The notes beneath the pieces were generated by a model, which was not told the DNA's origin, ran no database searches, and saw only the letters and a list, made by a program, of their open reading frames with translations. Shown piece after piece: positions 39,910-51,527 of a stretch of DNA of 64,000 nucleotides. Origin of the DNA: Hippopus hippopus (taxonomy: Eukaryota; Mollusca; Bivalvia; Cardiida; Cardiidae); NCBI GenBank assembly GCA_946811185.2, contig OX328099.1, positions 36,877,299-36,941,298 on the forward strand, given 5' to 3'. Position numbers and translations under genes: made by a program. Position 1 is the first letter of the stretch, and each line of letters starts with the position of its first letter.

Positions 39910-40077
39910 TTGGATTCGTATTCACAGGCCATTCTTCACTACATTCTTAGCCTCTCAAGCATTTTCCAAATTAGAAACTAACGAAATTTCTGTTGGGCTA
40001 AACCAAATTTAGCTACTTTCTAAATTTAGAATAAGACTAAGAATTCAATTTAGAACGAGTGGTGAATACAGGCCTGA
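39910..40077. repeat. H5 palindromic MITE
   Basis: TATTCACAGGCCATTCTTC and GAACGAGTGGTGAATACAGG at the ends; AAATTTCTGTTGGGCTAAACC inside. It lies about 330 bases upstream of the LRRC74A-like start codon. Confidence 0.72.
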
Positions 40078-40277
40078 CTGTTTGTTGATACTTGTAACAT
40101 AACTTTATCTATAATCCCGTCGGAGTCACAGGCAGATGCTCAATGCATCCACGGATAAAATAGATCCAAGATTAGACTGTAGAAAACCTGCACTCTGACA
40201 CTGAATTTACACTGTTAGACATTTTGTGACAAGCTTCATCCAAAAGCCGCACTGGTATAGGAGGATCTTATCATCCA

Positions 40278-40395
40278 TTAGGCTGCTAAGCGCTACTCAC
40301 TGACTTTTTACAGTGTAAATCAAGATCAGATCGTACAGAACGTGCAGTCTGATCTTGCATCTACACTCTCCGATACGGTGAGATCTCGTCGACGA
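40278..40395. repeat. H3 hairpin element
   Basis: TTAGGCTGCTAAGCGCTACT, AGATCAGATCGTACAGAAC and GTGCAGTCTGATCTTGC. A second weak copy is at 40100-40215. A 56-base H4 end is at 40800-40855. Confidence 0.68.
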
Positions 40396-41242
40396 GTAAA
40401 AATTTTAAACCGTAAACTCTGGTTATTCTCTTGTGACTGGGAAACTTTAACGGTTATTTTAGGACTAAAGACATCAATTTTCATCTATGTGGCGCTCAAA
40501 GGATTAATGCTGTCATACTTTGGTTATTGTTGTACTTGAAGTTGAAGGGCACAAAAGGTAGAGCGTGGTAAAACTATCCCGCGTCACAACCGTTCTACCG
40601 AGTGATCCAAGAATATAGAAAAATTCCTTAATCTATATCGTAAAATAACAATTAGTGTTTCCCCTCTTTTTATACATGTACTTGCACTGAGACATTTCAA
40701 AGTTTGTCAGAAAACGAGATTTCTTTTTGGTGTGTCTATTTGTAATTCACGCAAAGTAAGCTTTTAACAATCTGTTTTTTTTTTTTTTTTTTTCTTGGGG
40801 GGGGGATGCATCTTTCATGGAGATGCATTAGACCCATTTTTTGCCAGAGCATGAACCATTTCTTTTATTTAGTCGTTAAAAGCAAAGTGAAGGTATGAGA
40901 CAGTGTCGATAGGGTTACCAGAAAAACAGCCGTTTTAGGCCTAATTTGAACCCTTTCAAACTGACAAATAAAACGAAAACTTCAACCATTTTTTTTTTCT
41001 TGAATTGTCCGCACTCTCATTTGATTTGTTTATCTGTTTACTTTTTCAAATGCATGATGTCTTACCGTGTTTCTTAAGGAATTCATGCAGTATTTGAACT
41101 TTAACTGTGTCTCTTGCCATGTAAATCTACAGATAAGCACCTTTTTCATACTCGGATCTATAAGGATTTTAATAAATCATCTCTGTACTTTTCTTTGTAT
41201 GACAGCATGACTTATCTTCCACGTCAAATAAATGAGAGGCGC

Positions 41243-41482
41243 TCCGGCAAATAGAGATTTAATGCATCTCTGTGATACATTAGTCGTCACATAATTATGG
41301 ATCCATAAAATCCCTTTTGTTCTACTATCAACTGATTCACGAGGTAGAATAGTCCTTGGATATAGGGAATTTAACCTATAGCGAAAAGTTTCTATTCATG
41401 CCAGCCTGCACAGTCGGCACAGGCTGATATGAAACGATACTTTTTGCAGATGCATTAAACCCCATTTTCACAAAGCATTGTT
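41243..41482. repeat. H4 element
   Basis: GGCAAATAGAGATTTAATGC, ATAATTATGGATCCATAAAA, CCAGCCTGCACAGTCGGC and TTTTGCAGATGCATTAAACC. Confidence 0.72.
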
Positions 41483-41754
41483 CGAATACTTTGAATATTT
41501 GGACATTTCGCATCTGAAGAAAATAAACAAATCGGCGTTATTGCAAAATGTAGTGTTATAGCGAACCATGTCGTTATAGCATAACCGAGCGTTATACCTA
41601 AAAGATTTGCAAGATAATTTTTAAGCATTGTTCCGTACACGCACATGTCTCAGAAAGAATTTGTCCAATTTTTCGGCGTATTTGAATACGCTGCTTTTGA
41701 CCTACTTCTTGGTACTGATGTGCTCGAAAGAATAAATAGTAATTTGCGATTGGT

Positions 41755-42180
41755 CTAAAATGTGGATATGTTTCTCCAGTGGACCCCTACAGGCCTATTT
41801 GCGGGCACACTTTATGACACAAATATAATACAAGTGTTGCTATCGCTAACCGATACGCTGGGGCGCTTATTTGCACCATAGCATATGAATATGATAGGAG
41901 ATAATCCTTTTATTGCATTACTTGTTAATTTAATATCTCCAAAGCGTTACCCGATAACCCATTATGTCTAAATGTATGTTCATGCATATTATTTTTGGCA
42001 GCAACTGCTCCTTTTTTCAACGATTTTTGGATGAATATCTAGTCTTGACAAAGATATATAACTAAAAATTTCCTTTTTCAACAATTGCAAAACAATGAGG
42101 AGAGAGATGAAATTGCTGGTGAGGTTTATTTCCCTTAATTCTCTTCATATTGAACCACAAAGAGGCTCAGTATTTATGTT
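41755..42180. repeat. Diverged repeat, related to 49530-49935
   Basis: The order TATGACACAAATATAATACA, GTGTTGCTATCG, CGATACGCTGGGG, CAGCAACTGCTCC and TTGCTGGTGAGG recurs in the same order and spacing at 49530-49935 with many changes. Nature unknown. Confidence 0.5.
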
Positions 42181-42379
42181 CAAGTATCTCTCGAGCTGTC
42201 TGTCTTTTTTGAAGATATTTCTTGTTTGGACTTTCTTAAATTGACCAGTTGACCGTCAGCGATACATACAGATGGATAGACAGTGACGAAACGCATGCGA
42301 AATCAGTTGTGACACCTTTAGAAACCACACCATTTTTGAAGATTTCATTTCACAGTCCAACATGTACGAGTCTTTCTCT

Positions 42380-42608
42380 CGTAAGTCTTTGCCTGACGAC
42401 GTTATGGACTTGTCAAAACTAACAGCATTTGCAGACCACAAAGTATATGAAACTTCTCTAAAACTGAAACTTGTCTTTGAACGAGTAAAAAACATTATGG
42501 GAAAAGGAAAAATATGCTGGTTACCAGCATTTCTCCTTTTCCCACGATGTCTTAAAAACCATTTTTTCTCACAGTCGTAAAAACTCGGCAGTGTGCGTTG
42601 AGGGGTCA
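42380..42608. repeat. H1 hairpin element
   Basis: AAGTCTTTGCCTGACGACG, core ATGCTGGTTACCAGC, ending GTGCGTTGAGGGGTCAA. Confidence 0.72.
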
Positions 42609-42665
42609 ATTACGAATGATTCAAACAGCACTTGATATGATAAATATATGTTCTGTTCTGTTCTG

Positions 42666-42735
42666 CTAAAATAACTGACATCTCGAGGCGTGTAAGACTT
42701 CGATTTTCCAGTAACATTTTTTGTATTGCGTGAGC
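42666..42735 (-). pseudogene. Broken duplicate of LRRC74A-like exon 5
   Basis: About 70 bases nearly match 32021-32096: the intron flank CTAAAATAACTG, the exon end RSLTRLEMS and back to AHAIQKML. The donor GGTACCTG is lost, and the copy stops inside the exon. Intron sequence is included, so this is a DNA-level duplication rather than a processed copy. It lies about 3 kb before the gene's start codon, in the same orientation. Confidence 0.8.
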
Positions 42736-42736
42736 A

Positions 42737-43490
42737 ATATTGATAATCACTGTGAATCAAGTTATATAAATAATTATCACAAAAACATTAATGCCAAGTT
42801 TGCATTTGGCCTGCGATTTGCTTCAGGCGCCTGTAAGAGACGCGCATCCGTCTTTTCGTGCGGTCCCTATCCGTCGCCAAAAGAAATCGCATGATGCACG
42901 TAATACGCCGTAGCCGTAGCTACGTAGCTACTAGCCTGGCATTCAGGTCCTGTATTTGAGTCACAACGACACAACTACAGTAAACTCACAGAAATATGTG
43001 TTGTTATTTGCCCTTCATCTGAAATACAAATCAGACATTCAGAACATTATACTAGTGTATTTGTTTTGCAGTTTTATTTGATGATTTTTTTTTAATGAAA
43101 ATGCTCTATTTAACGGACTGATACCAGTCTACGTAGCTACCTGCGATGCCTGAAAAATAGTACGGAAAATTGCAAACAAATAAATCGTACGGCGCCTGTG
43201 GCAAAAGTAACTTTGGCAATAGGGGAAAGGAGAAATTATCATGATGAGCAATGTCTCTTTTGCCATTTCTTTTCTTCCAATAGCAGTTCGCTCCTAGATA
43301 AAAGAAAAAGTATGCTGCATGCCGCATTGCGTTAAGTAAATCACCTTTAAACTTTTTTAACACTATTCACTTATATCAATTAAATCCAAAGAACACCCAT
43401 ATCTTTTTCGTGTTGGTTTCAATATGCCGGATTGGGACTACCGTTAATGGTAAAACCTGTCTAATACTTTCACTGAAATGTATTCTGTAA
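42737..43490. other. Intergenic, nothing firm
   Basis: Holds a short palindrome GTAGCTACGTAGCTAC near 42915 and CTACGTAGCTACC near 43131, about 210 bases apart. No coding signal. Confidence 0.4.
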
Positions 43491-43491
43491 A

Positions 43492-43706
43492 ACCCTTTAC
43501 CAAACAATCCCGTGTTTTCACAACTCGAAAGAAAGGGGATTTTGAAAACATTGTGGGAAAAGGAGAAAATGCTGGTGACCAGCATTTTCTCCATTTCCCA
43601 CGATGTTTTCTACAATGGAAAAGTCAAAGCTCATCATTTGATTTGTCTTCTTTAAGTACTTTCAGAATGGACGAGTCTAAAAATTTTCTTGCCTGGTATA
43701 GGGTTA
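43492..43706. repeat. H1 hairpin element
   Basis: AACCCTTTACCAAACAATCC to CTGGTATAGGGTTAA; core GAAAATGCTGGTGACCAGC. Confidence 0.75.
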
Positions 43707-43844
43707 ACGTCCCTTTAAGTCTTTCCAATATCCATAACAAATCTCTACTAACACGTATAAACACGTTCGCTAACAATCCTGTGTTGGACTAAAAATTGAA
43801 AACGTTATCGAAAAAGAAGCTATTGCTTTGGGGGGGGGGGGTGT

Positions 43845-44100
43845 CACCGATTCGAATTTCAAGCTCGGCTAATTTATTTCTGAGGAATTAATGGTAGTCA
43901 CTGCAAATGATTCATTTCTCTCCACAGCATAATGCTGTTTCAGCGATAGTTATGTGGGAATGCAGCCAGTGGCTTGGGAAGAATATTGTGCGAAGTACTG
44001 GTAGAAGAAACTCCAAGAAAGCATGGATATGTGATCTGGCCGCGCGATATAACTGGAGTAATGTTGAAATAGTATTAAACACCATACACCCTAACAAACA
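43845..44100 (+). mobile_element. SINE family A, head truncated
   Basis: CACCGATTCGAATTTCAAGC (B-box remnant), AATGCAGCCAGTGGCTTGG and AGAAAGCATGGATATGTG, ending AAACACCATACACC. Confidence 0.75.
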
Positions 44101-44189
44101 GATTCTCCTGTGTTGCTTTTAACCGTTTGATTATGTAAAAAAAAATGCTTATGCTGTAACAATAAATATTTTTCCCAACTCTGGCTCAA

Positions 44190-44395
44190 ACCTCCATCGA
44201 GCGATCCCGTATTTTACAACTAAGAAGACTAATGGTAACATAATAGGTACAGGAGGAAATGGTGGATACAAACAATTTCCTCACTTTTCTAACAATGTTT
44301 TATACACCTTCTTGGAAAAAAATGCATCCTTTTGTTAGTGTACTTTCAAAACGGACAAGTCTATTTTTTTCTGCCTGGTAAAATATTTAAACCTA
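44190..44395. repeat. H1 element, heavily diverged
   Basis: CTCCATCGAGCGATCCCG, GGAGGAAATGGTGGATAC and ACGGACAAGTCTATTTTT follow the family order. Confidence 0.5.
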
Positions 44396-45545
44396 TCTGT
44401 AATGTTTTAAAACATCTTATGTTGCGCTGTTGAAATAGCTGGAGACATTAAAAAACAATGCAAATAATTATAACCAGTTTCCTAATTTTTTATAGATACT
44501 CGTATGTATGTTGTTCAATAAACTTTAGGTAGCTTAAAATATTTTTTAAATTGCTTTTTTTCCCTAGGTGTTTTACGACGCCTTAGGAAAGAAACCAGCT
44601 ATGTTAGGGCTGTCAGCCAACATATTTATGAGTTCTTTTCTCTACCTGCATCAAGAATAAAACTTTTTTTCCGAAGCAAGTTGCCACTTCCTCCTGAAAA
44701 CAAAGTAAAAATAATTCTCAGCGGAGAGGTGGAGAAAGGATTTGTATGTGTGTATGGTGTTTCATCTGTCCTTGGACAGAACTTTTGCCAAGCCGAAGTT
44801 TCTGCTCCCAGTGAGCCAGTTTTCGAAACGAACAATATCTGGTTTTGCAATAATACAAACCGTCATTTATACTGATTAATCATATTTTACAATGATGTTT
44901 TCAAAGTCATAGACTGCATATTTATTTCAGGGAGAAACGAATTAAAGGCCCTTTTTTTTTCGTTGACGTTTTCGTACTTATGATTTTTTCTTGCATTATC
45001 TGATCGAATACTAGGTTATGTATCTTTTTTATAACTCGGCCATTACCTATTTATAAATGGAGAGTAAAATATCAAATACTTACGGCCATAATATGTTTAC
45101 AGATTTAATCGCCCAATCTCTTTATTGACAGTCATATTAATCACATAATCCGGATTAACTACAGTAAGTAAAATAGGTTATAAATGTCACTGGGTTCATT
45201 CGATCGGTTCTTAATGGTAAAAGCCTGTCAGTGTAAAATTAACTTCATTAAATATCTATTGAAACGGTGAAATTTTATAGTTGTCTTTATTGTATTTCGT
45301 TTGTCGTATGTTGTAGAGGTTTAAGTCACACGAAACAGAGATTAAAGAACGCGACGGAAATTTTTTCTTTATATCCCTTTCCCGTAAACAGGGACCGAAG
45401 TTGCTCTTGTTCCTTTCTTTGAAAAATATAACAAGTGGAGATATTGGTGAGGAAAAAAAAAAAAAATCCCATGTGTCATCAATGTTTTACATGTTTCTTA
45501 AAAGTTTGGTAATACATTGTTTTCTTTTTCTTTCTAAACCTTACC
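44396..45545. other. Intergenic, no supported gene
   Basis: Two overlapping open frames at 44626-44875 (one per strand, 64-74 codons) show no family resemblance and no splice context that I trust. The rest is AT-rich. Confidence 0.4.
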
Positions 45546-45549
45546 AACC

Positions 45550-45765
45550 TTAACCCTTATCCTGCTAAATAAGTGAAACGAATTTTTCAAACCGATGGTA
45601 AAAATCCGAATAATACTATTTCACGGTTACTTTTTTGAAAAAAAAAAATCTCGTTGTCGGACAGTGTAGATCCAAGATTAGACTGCACGTTCCGTGCAGC
45701 CTGATCTTGATCTACACTGTCCGAAAAAGGTCAATGAATCGCGGTTAGCAGCCGAAGGGTTAACG
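45550..45765. repeat. H3 hairpin element, well preserved
   Basis: CCTTATCCTGCTAAATAAG to GTTAGCAGCCGAAGGGTTAA. The hairpin arms GACAGTGTAGATCCAAGAT and GATCTTGATCTACACTGTC surround GTTCCGTGC. Confidence 0.8.
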
Positions 45766-45878
45766 TTGGAATAGATATGTCACCTAGGTCCCTTTGTACA
45801 ATATTTTTTCATATTTGAAATAGCTAAGTATATTTTAAATGCTTACACATATATTTGATACATACATACATACATACA

Positions 45879-46014
45879 TGCTCCGATTGCTGATTTCACG
45901 GAAGATTTACGGACGGGGATGGCAGTATAATGGACAAACATCGCCGTTTGATTTTGAATCCACTACCATACTGTACAAGAACTTAAGATGGCTGTTAGAT
46001 CAGTAATCGGAGCA
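45879..46014. mobile_element. Short MITE with TGCTCCGATT inverted ends
   Basis: TGCTCCGATTGCTGAT and ATCAGTAATCGGAGCA match at 15 of 16 positions as inverted repeats, 136 bases overall. A (CATA)n run precedes it. Confidence 0.65.
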
Positions 46015-46270
46015 TACCCAAAGAGGGCTGTCAACTACATTGCTCTGAGTACTATAATTAAAGCTACTTAAAACATGACATAACAATATTGTTTTCAAGA
46101 AATTGGTGTTTAGTAATGCAATGCCATTCGGACGTGGTTATTTTCTCTTGGCGTAAAAAATGAATCGAGTAACAAAGCAGTGACTGTCATTTGACAGTGA
46201 GTCATAGTCACAACCCCAATAACAAAGGGCTGATATCTCTTCTGCATGAGCCAACCGCGCTTTATCAGTA

Positions 46271-46533
46271 TGGCTTGCAACACGCGAAAAGGGGCATTCT
46301 GACATTTGCGTAAAGTGTCGTCTCGGATCAGCCTGCGCAGTCCGCGCAGGCTAATCCGAGACGACACTTTACGACTACATTAGATGTTGTGCTACAGTAA
46401 ACTTGTGTAAAACAGAAAATTACATAAAAACGGAAAGTGTCGTCTCGGATTAGCCTGCGCGGACTGCGCAGGCTGATCCGAGACGACACTTTACGCAAAT
46501 GTCCGAATGCCCCTTTTCGCGTGTTGCAGGCCA
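46271..46533. mobile_element. H2 dumbbell element, 263 bases, TA-flanked
   Basis: Ends TGGCTTGCAACACGCGAAAA and TTTTCGCGTGTTGCAGGCCA, flanked by TA on both sides. Each half contains its own hairpin (GTGTCGTCTCGGATCAGCC with GGCTAATCCGAGACGACAC), and the halves are inverted copies of each other. Confidence 0.85.
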
Positions 46534-46539
46534 TATTAT

Positions 46540-46812
46540 ATGAGCTGCACTTTGGCAAAAGAGGGCTTTAACGCATCCCCATGATGCAATATATCACGCA
46601 AGTCATCACATAATTATGGATCCATAAAATCCATTAAGTCTAACAACACAATGAATCCTGAGGTAGAATAGTCCTTGGACATAGAAAAAATTTACTAAAA
46701 GTAAAAAAAGTTTCGACATGGGTCAGCCTGCGCGGACTGCGCGGGATGACCTGAGTAAATACTTTTTGCAGATTCATTAAACCCCTTTCCACAGAGCATG
46801 GCTCATATCTTT
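46540..46812. repeat. H4 element
   Basis: GCTGCACTTTGGCAAAAGAG, AATTATGGATCCATAAAATC, GGTCAGCCTGCGCGGACTGC and TTCCACAGAGCATGGCTC. It directly follows the H2 copy. Confidence 0.8.
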
Positions 46813-47649
46813 CGTAAGGAAGCATCTACCATGTGACGCAGGGAAAGGAACATCACAGAAAGATAACCGAATCAAATAAAGATAGCCCAAGAGTTATCTA
46901 GTTATGTTTTCCTATCAATATCTCGGCTTTAAAACCCTCCATTGCAGGCGGGTGTAGATAACCAGCTTATGAAAAGACTCTTTTATAAACTTGCCAAACC
47001 AAAATCTAGTTTCGTTTACCTTAAACTAATTTATGAATTCGAGAAGGTTGAAGGGTGACCGATTTAATCTTATGGAAAGAAAAGTCAAAGAAAATAAAAA
47101 CAGCGGTGAATACGACAAACGAAAAGAAAAAGCCTGGTTGAACGCTTGGTTAACCACAACCAATTGTTCTGTAAGGCCTCTTGTAGATCTATAATGTAGT
47201 GTAGTAGTTGAAACAATAGCGGGAAATACGGTACTAATTGTGTGGTACAGCTGTGTGCATCTACCGAAACCACCTGTGTCACGAAAAAAAAATGTCATTA
47301 CCTGATTTTTTCATAACATTTTCACGTCTGTATTTGAGGTCCTGCGTGGTTTGGTGTTTGTTCTCTAGAAATACGAGATATTTCATCTGTGCAGTTTGAT
47401 ATACCAAACTCCTTCAACTGTAGTTCTAAAATACTTATCTGCATCTACCTATGCCTCGCCAGCAGATGTTGCACCCCGCATCTCTTTTCACATTAAGCAA
47501 GAGTCGATAGTTCCATTTTCTGCAAAGGGCAAATGAAAAAGAGCTGGGCGAATACAGCGAGAGTACCGAGCAGGGGCTCTGACAGAACGTGAACGCACTG
47601 AGGCACCCGTCAGACCAATCATGTGACAAAGCGTCAGCCTCGGCTAATG

Positions 47650-47911
47650 TGGCTTGCAAACGCGAAAAGGGGCATTCGGACAATTGCGTAAAGTGAAGTC
47701 TCGGATTAGCCTACGCGGACTGCGCAGGCTAATCCGAGACGGCACTTTACGTCTACATTAGATTTCGTGGTACACTAGACATGCGCAAAACAGAAAATTA
47801 CATAAAAACGGAAAGTGTCGTTTCGGATTAGCCTGCGCGGATTGCGCCGGCTGATCCGAGATAACACTCTACGCAAATGTCCGAATGTCCCTTTTCGCAT
47901 GTTGCAGGCCA
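47650..47911. mobile_element. H2 dumbbell element
   Basis: TGGCTTGCAAACGCGAAAAG to CTTTTCGCATGTTGCAGGCC. Both inner hairpins are present, with several mismatches (CGTTTCGG, GAGATAACAC). Confidence 0.82.
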
Positions 47912-48549
47912 TATATCTACTCAAGCACCCTGAAAGCCTTTTGCCAAGAGCATGTCTCAATTGAGGGGAGGTAATAATGCTTGCCATTCAATTCTTTTAA
48001 GCAGTAATACCAAAAACAAATATTTTTCCACAGATTGCATGAGCAGCTGACAGAAAAACCGATTGTTTGATCAGATTTAATTGCTGAGGAGAAAACTTTT
48101 TTTTTTTAATTGCAGCCCATGGTCTTTATATATCAAATTTGAAGGTTCATTACAAAGATAATTATCATATTAAAAAATGCACACCTTTTTTTTAACTAGC
48201 AGGATAGACCACAAGGTTAATGATGATAAAATGAACTTTATCGTAACTTGAACATTGTTAGCTGGACTCGTATATCCATGTTATGATAAATGCATTAGGT
48301 ATGTTAGAAAATCTATCAGTTATACTAACCGCTCACTTAATGTTAAAATTGTTTCTTATTCACCAAGCAAATCCGATATAAGGCTACCAACACAGAAAGA
48401 AAAATTGATAGCTCATAAATAGGAACAATAAGATTTCGATATAGAAGTTGAAATATTTCAGTAAAATTTCATTGTAAAGAGCATGTAGGCTTGTAGAGTA
48501 GGAGAAAGTCGTCAAACTAAGTCAGAAGCCGCCTGCTACAGACCTAGGT

Positions 48550-48736
48550 CGGTATTCACCAACCATTCTAAATAACAGTTTCAGTCTTGTTCTCAAGATT
48601 TTTTTTACACTTGAGAGTAACACAACATTTGAATGGCTAAATCATTTGATTTAGCCAATCAGAAGTTGGATTACTTTCATCAGTTAGAATGAGAACTAAG
48701 AATGAAACTAAGAATGATTGGTGATACAGACCTAGG
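48550..48736. repeat. H5 palindromic MITE
   Basis: GTATTCACCAACCATTC and GAATGATTGGTGATACAG; TGGCTAAATCATTTGATTTAG with CCAATCAGAAG near the middle. Confidence 0.8.
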
Positions 48737-48823
48737 TAAAATGCGTCTATATGATAGATTTGAGATTACGTTGTGTTTGGTTTTAGTAGTCAATCTTGTC
48801 TAAAAAGTTATCAATGTTTTTGA

Positions 48824-48847
48824 TCTATCTATCTATCTATCTATCTA

Positions 48848-48891
<44 letters not shown>

Positions 48892-48892
48892 C
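48824..48892. repeat. (CTAT)n microsatellite
   Basis: About 17 near-perfect CTAT units with one irregular TATATC. Confidence 0.95.
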
Positions 48893-49529
48893 CTTTCTGT
48901 AAGTCAATCTTCTTTATAGATGTAACGCTTTTCACTCACTGTACATTACTATCACTGACCAAGTCATATATTAATTATAATTTTTTTTTTTACATACATA
49001 TGTTTCACTAATCATGTGACTGGGTCAATGATTTCGTGGGTAAAAACATAAACATATTTTGTAATAACTACCTCGAGTTAAGTGTTCAAGAATCGTCTTA
49101 ACGAACATCTACCTCCAATGTTCTTATATCATTTTATTTTAAGTCACTGGCAGAGATCCCCGCTTTTTCCTGAGAAAGGTATTTCGAACTTAAAAAAAAA
49201 ACTGTAGACCAAATCCGACTTTTTATCGGGACATTTGCTCCGTCACAACATAAACTTCCGGCTAATCACATTGAGACTTGTAACCAGCGATTTGACTGCC
49301 TGGTGTAAGTAACAAATCAAAATTTCTGTGAAAATCATCCGTTTTTCGAGCAGCCAATCAAACAACTTTCAACCGGAAGTAAATTTATAATATAACTCTG
49401 TTTGATTATTGTTCTTTAAACATCAGTACATATACCAAAACTTGAAGGTTTTGTGGAGGAAAAAAGCTGGCTTTTCACACACTTCTTGTCATTAGTCTCA
49501 AATAGATGAATTACCATTGTCATTTATCA

Positions 49530-49929
49530 AAATATGTGGCTACTTTCATTCTGAAGGCCTCTGCAGACATGTTTGCAAGCCCGGTTATGACACCAATATA
49601 CAAGCGTTGCTACAGTTTCTCGATACCCTGTGGAAGTATGGTAAAAAATAATGCTTTTGTAGTACCAGAATTGGTTAAATAGATATTTTTTATATGTTAC
49701 ATAAAACCCTTAACTGTACAGTTTACATATATTTTCAGAAACGCCATTGATCGCAGCATCTGCTACTTTTTCAACCATGAAGCGGATTAAGATGAACATG
49801 TAATCATGAAAAATAAGTCTAATTGTAAATTTCAATTTTCAACAATACGCGAAAACAGTGATGAAAAAGAGGAATGCTGGTGTGGTTACTTTTTATCATT
49901 TCTATTTATCTTGAACCGCGAAAGAGTTT
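49530..49929. repeat. Diverged repeat, related to 41755-42180
   Basis: TTATGACACCAATATACAAG, CGTTGCTACAG, CGATACCCTGTGG, CGCAGCATCTGC and ATGCTGGTGTGG mirror the order at 41755-42180. Confidence 0.5.
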
Positions 49930-50116
49930 TAAGCCTAAGGCTGCTAAGTGCGACTCATTGACTTTTTGCGGACAGTGTAGATCAAGATCAGACTGCACAG
50001 AACGTGCAGTCTGATCTTTGATCTACACTGTCCGATAAGGAGATAATTCTTCTCCAAAAACTAAGTTGAAAATAGTAATATTAGGGTGTTTACTATCGGC
50101 TTGAAAGTTGCATTTA
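49930..50116. repeat. H3 hairpin element, well preserved
   Basis: CTAAGGCTGCTAAGTGCGAC. The arms are AGTGTAGATCAAGATCAGAC and GTCTGATCTTTGATCTACACT around TGCACAGAACGTGCA, a long near-perfect hairpin. Confidence 0.82.
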
Positions 50117-50119
50117 ATT

Positions 50120-50390
50120 GAGCCGTGCACTGTGAAAAGGGGGCTTAATGCATCTGCGAAAAGTATCGACCCAGGTCAGCCTGCGCAGTCCGCGCAGGCT
50201 GACCTGGGCCGAAACTTTTCGATATCGGTCAATTTTCTGTTTGTCAAAGGACCAGTCTATCACATGATTAAGTCGGTTATTTAAAAAAGTGGCTATTATT
50301 GATCCATAATTATGTGATGACTTGGGCCGGTATCTTGTATCACGATGATGCATTAAGCCCCGTTTTGCCAGAGCATGGCTCAATTTATTT
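50120..50390. repeat. H4 element, well preserved
   Basis: Ends GAGCCGTGCACTGTGAAAAG and TTTTGCCAGAGCATGGCTC. The core GACCCAGGTCAGCCTGCGC and GCGCAGGCTGACCTGGGCC form a perfect GC-rich palindrome. Confidence 0.85.
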
Positions 50391-50911
50391 AGCAGGATGA
50401 GGGTGAATTTATCTATTCCAGTAACTAATACATCGTCCACCTTTCTTTTTCAAAAATATCTTTCTTGGTTACTTTGTTATCTTTTTGCACACTAGGTAAC
50501 ACGGAAAATCATAAAGGGGTCGCGTATCAACATCACGTGCACGGGACACATTTACACCCTGTTAAAAAGCCATTAACTCATTACCACCTGAAGCAAATTA
50601 GCGACTGAGGGACGACTTCAAAATATTCGTTTCAAAATAAGCTACATCCAAAAATAAAATGAATAAAGATAGGCGTAATTCATGAACATATGTGAAAATA
50701 TGAATTCGCTTGTTGCGAGGAATTCATCCTTTTTACACAATATTTTCCACACTCGTCTGCCGAGAGACCTGTCAGAAAGTCGACTGCAGGAAGTGATGTG
50801 TTAATACTGACCCAGTGATAATACTTTGATGAAAATTACTGATAACAGCTGGACGCTGATAAAAGAAATAATTTGAAATAGACTGTTCAGTGAAATTAAC
50901 ATATATTTGGG
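50391..50911. other. Intergenic, nothing recognised
   Basis: AT-rich with no coding or repeat signal that I can support. Confidence 0.4.
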
Positions 50912-51056
50912 TATGCTCTGGCAAAAGAGGGCTTTGTGCATCTCCGTCATGCATTATACAGAAAATTGACCGATAGCGAAAAGTTTCGGCCCTGAGTCGA
51001 TACTTTTCGCAGATGCATTAAAAGCCCCTTTTTCACAGAGCATAGCTCAGTTATAT
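50912..51056. repeat. H4 element, internally deleted
   Basis: GTATGCTCTGGCAAAAGAGG and TTTTTCACAGAGCATAGC with GCAGATGCATTAAAAGCC; the palindromic core is missing. Confidence 0.7.
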
Positions 51057-51527
51057 TTGTGTTTACATGTGTTTAACTCTTAACCTGATGGACAGGGATA
51101 GTTTTGGGCACATTTCAGTTTTGTAAATGTTGTTGTAGATTATAAAGTAGATTTTTAGAGTGATCACTTTCTTAATTTACCACAGTCTCGTTTTTTAAGC
51201 AGTCTTACAAATAATGCTTCTTGCGGGTTCTTTGTGGTATGAGAGATTTTCTTTATAAACTTGATAAGCTCTTATCATCTTTGTATCAGCTATATGTATC
51301 TACATTGACGGTTACATTGACTAATTTTGAACAGTCGATCTTTACAACAAAAGTTTATAGAATTTTTATATCCTGAGGAGAAACAAAAAAAGAAAAAGAA
51401 AACTCGTGTCTTGTGAAAGAAACCATATTATCCACGGTCAATATAACGAGAATGTTGCACATTTAACTGGGTGTAAGATATAGTAGATAGTTGATTTTAA
51501 AAAATGGAGTTTTGAGGGACAAAGTTC

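Noticed and set aside
44626..44875. Overlapping frames on opposite strands as a gene
   Set aside because: No family resemblance, no plausible splice partners and no bias favouring either strand.
46110..47987. Small Arg-rich proteins (SSRISLRGLRRLI-type)
   Set aside because: Translations of the H2 and H4 palindromes; the same frame appears on both strands because the DNA is an inverted repeat.
46316..50200. GC-rich palindromes as bacterial-type terminators
   Set aside because: They are parts of dispersed repeats in a eukaryotic genome, not located at gene ends, and lack a consistent T tract.
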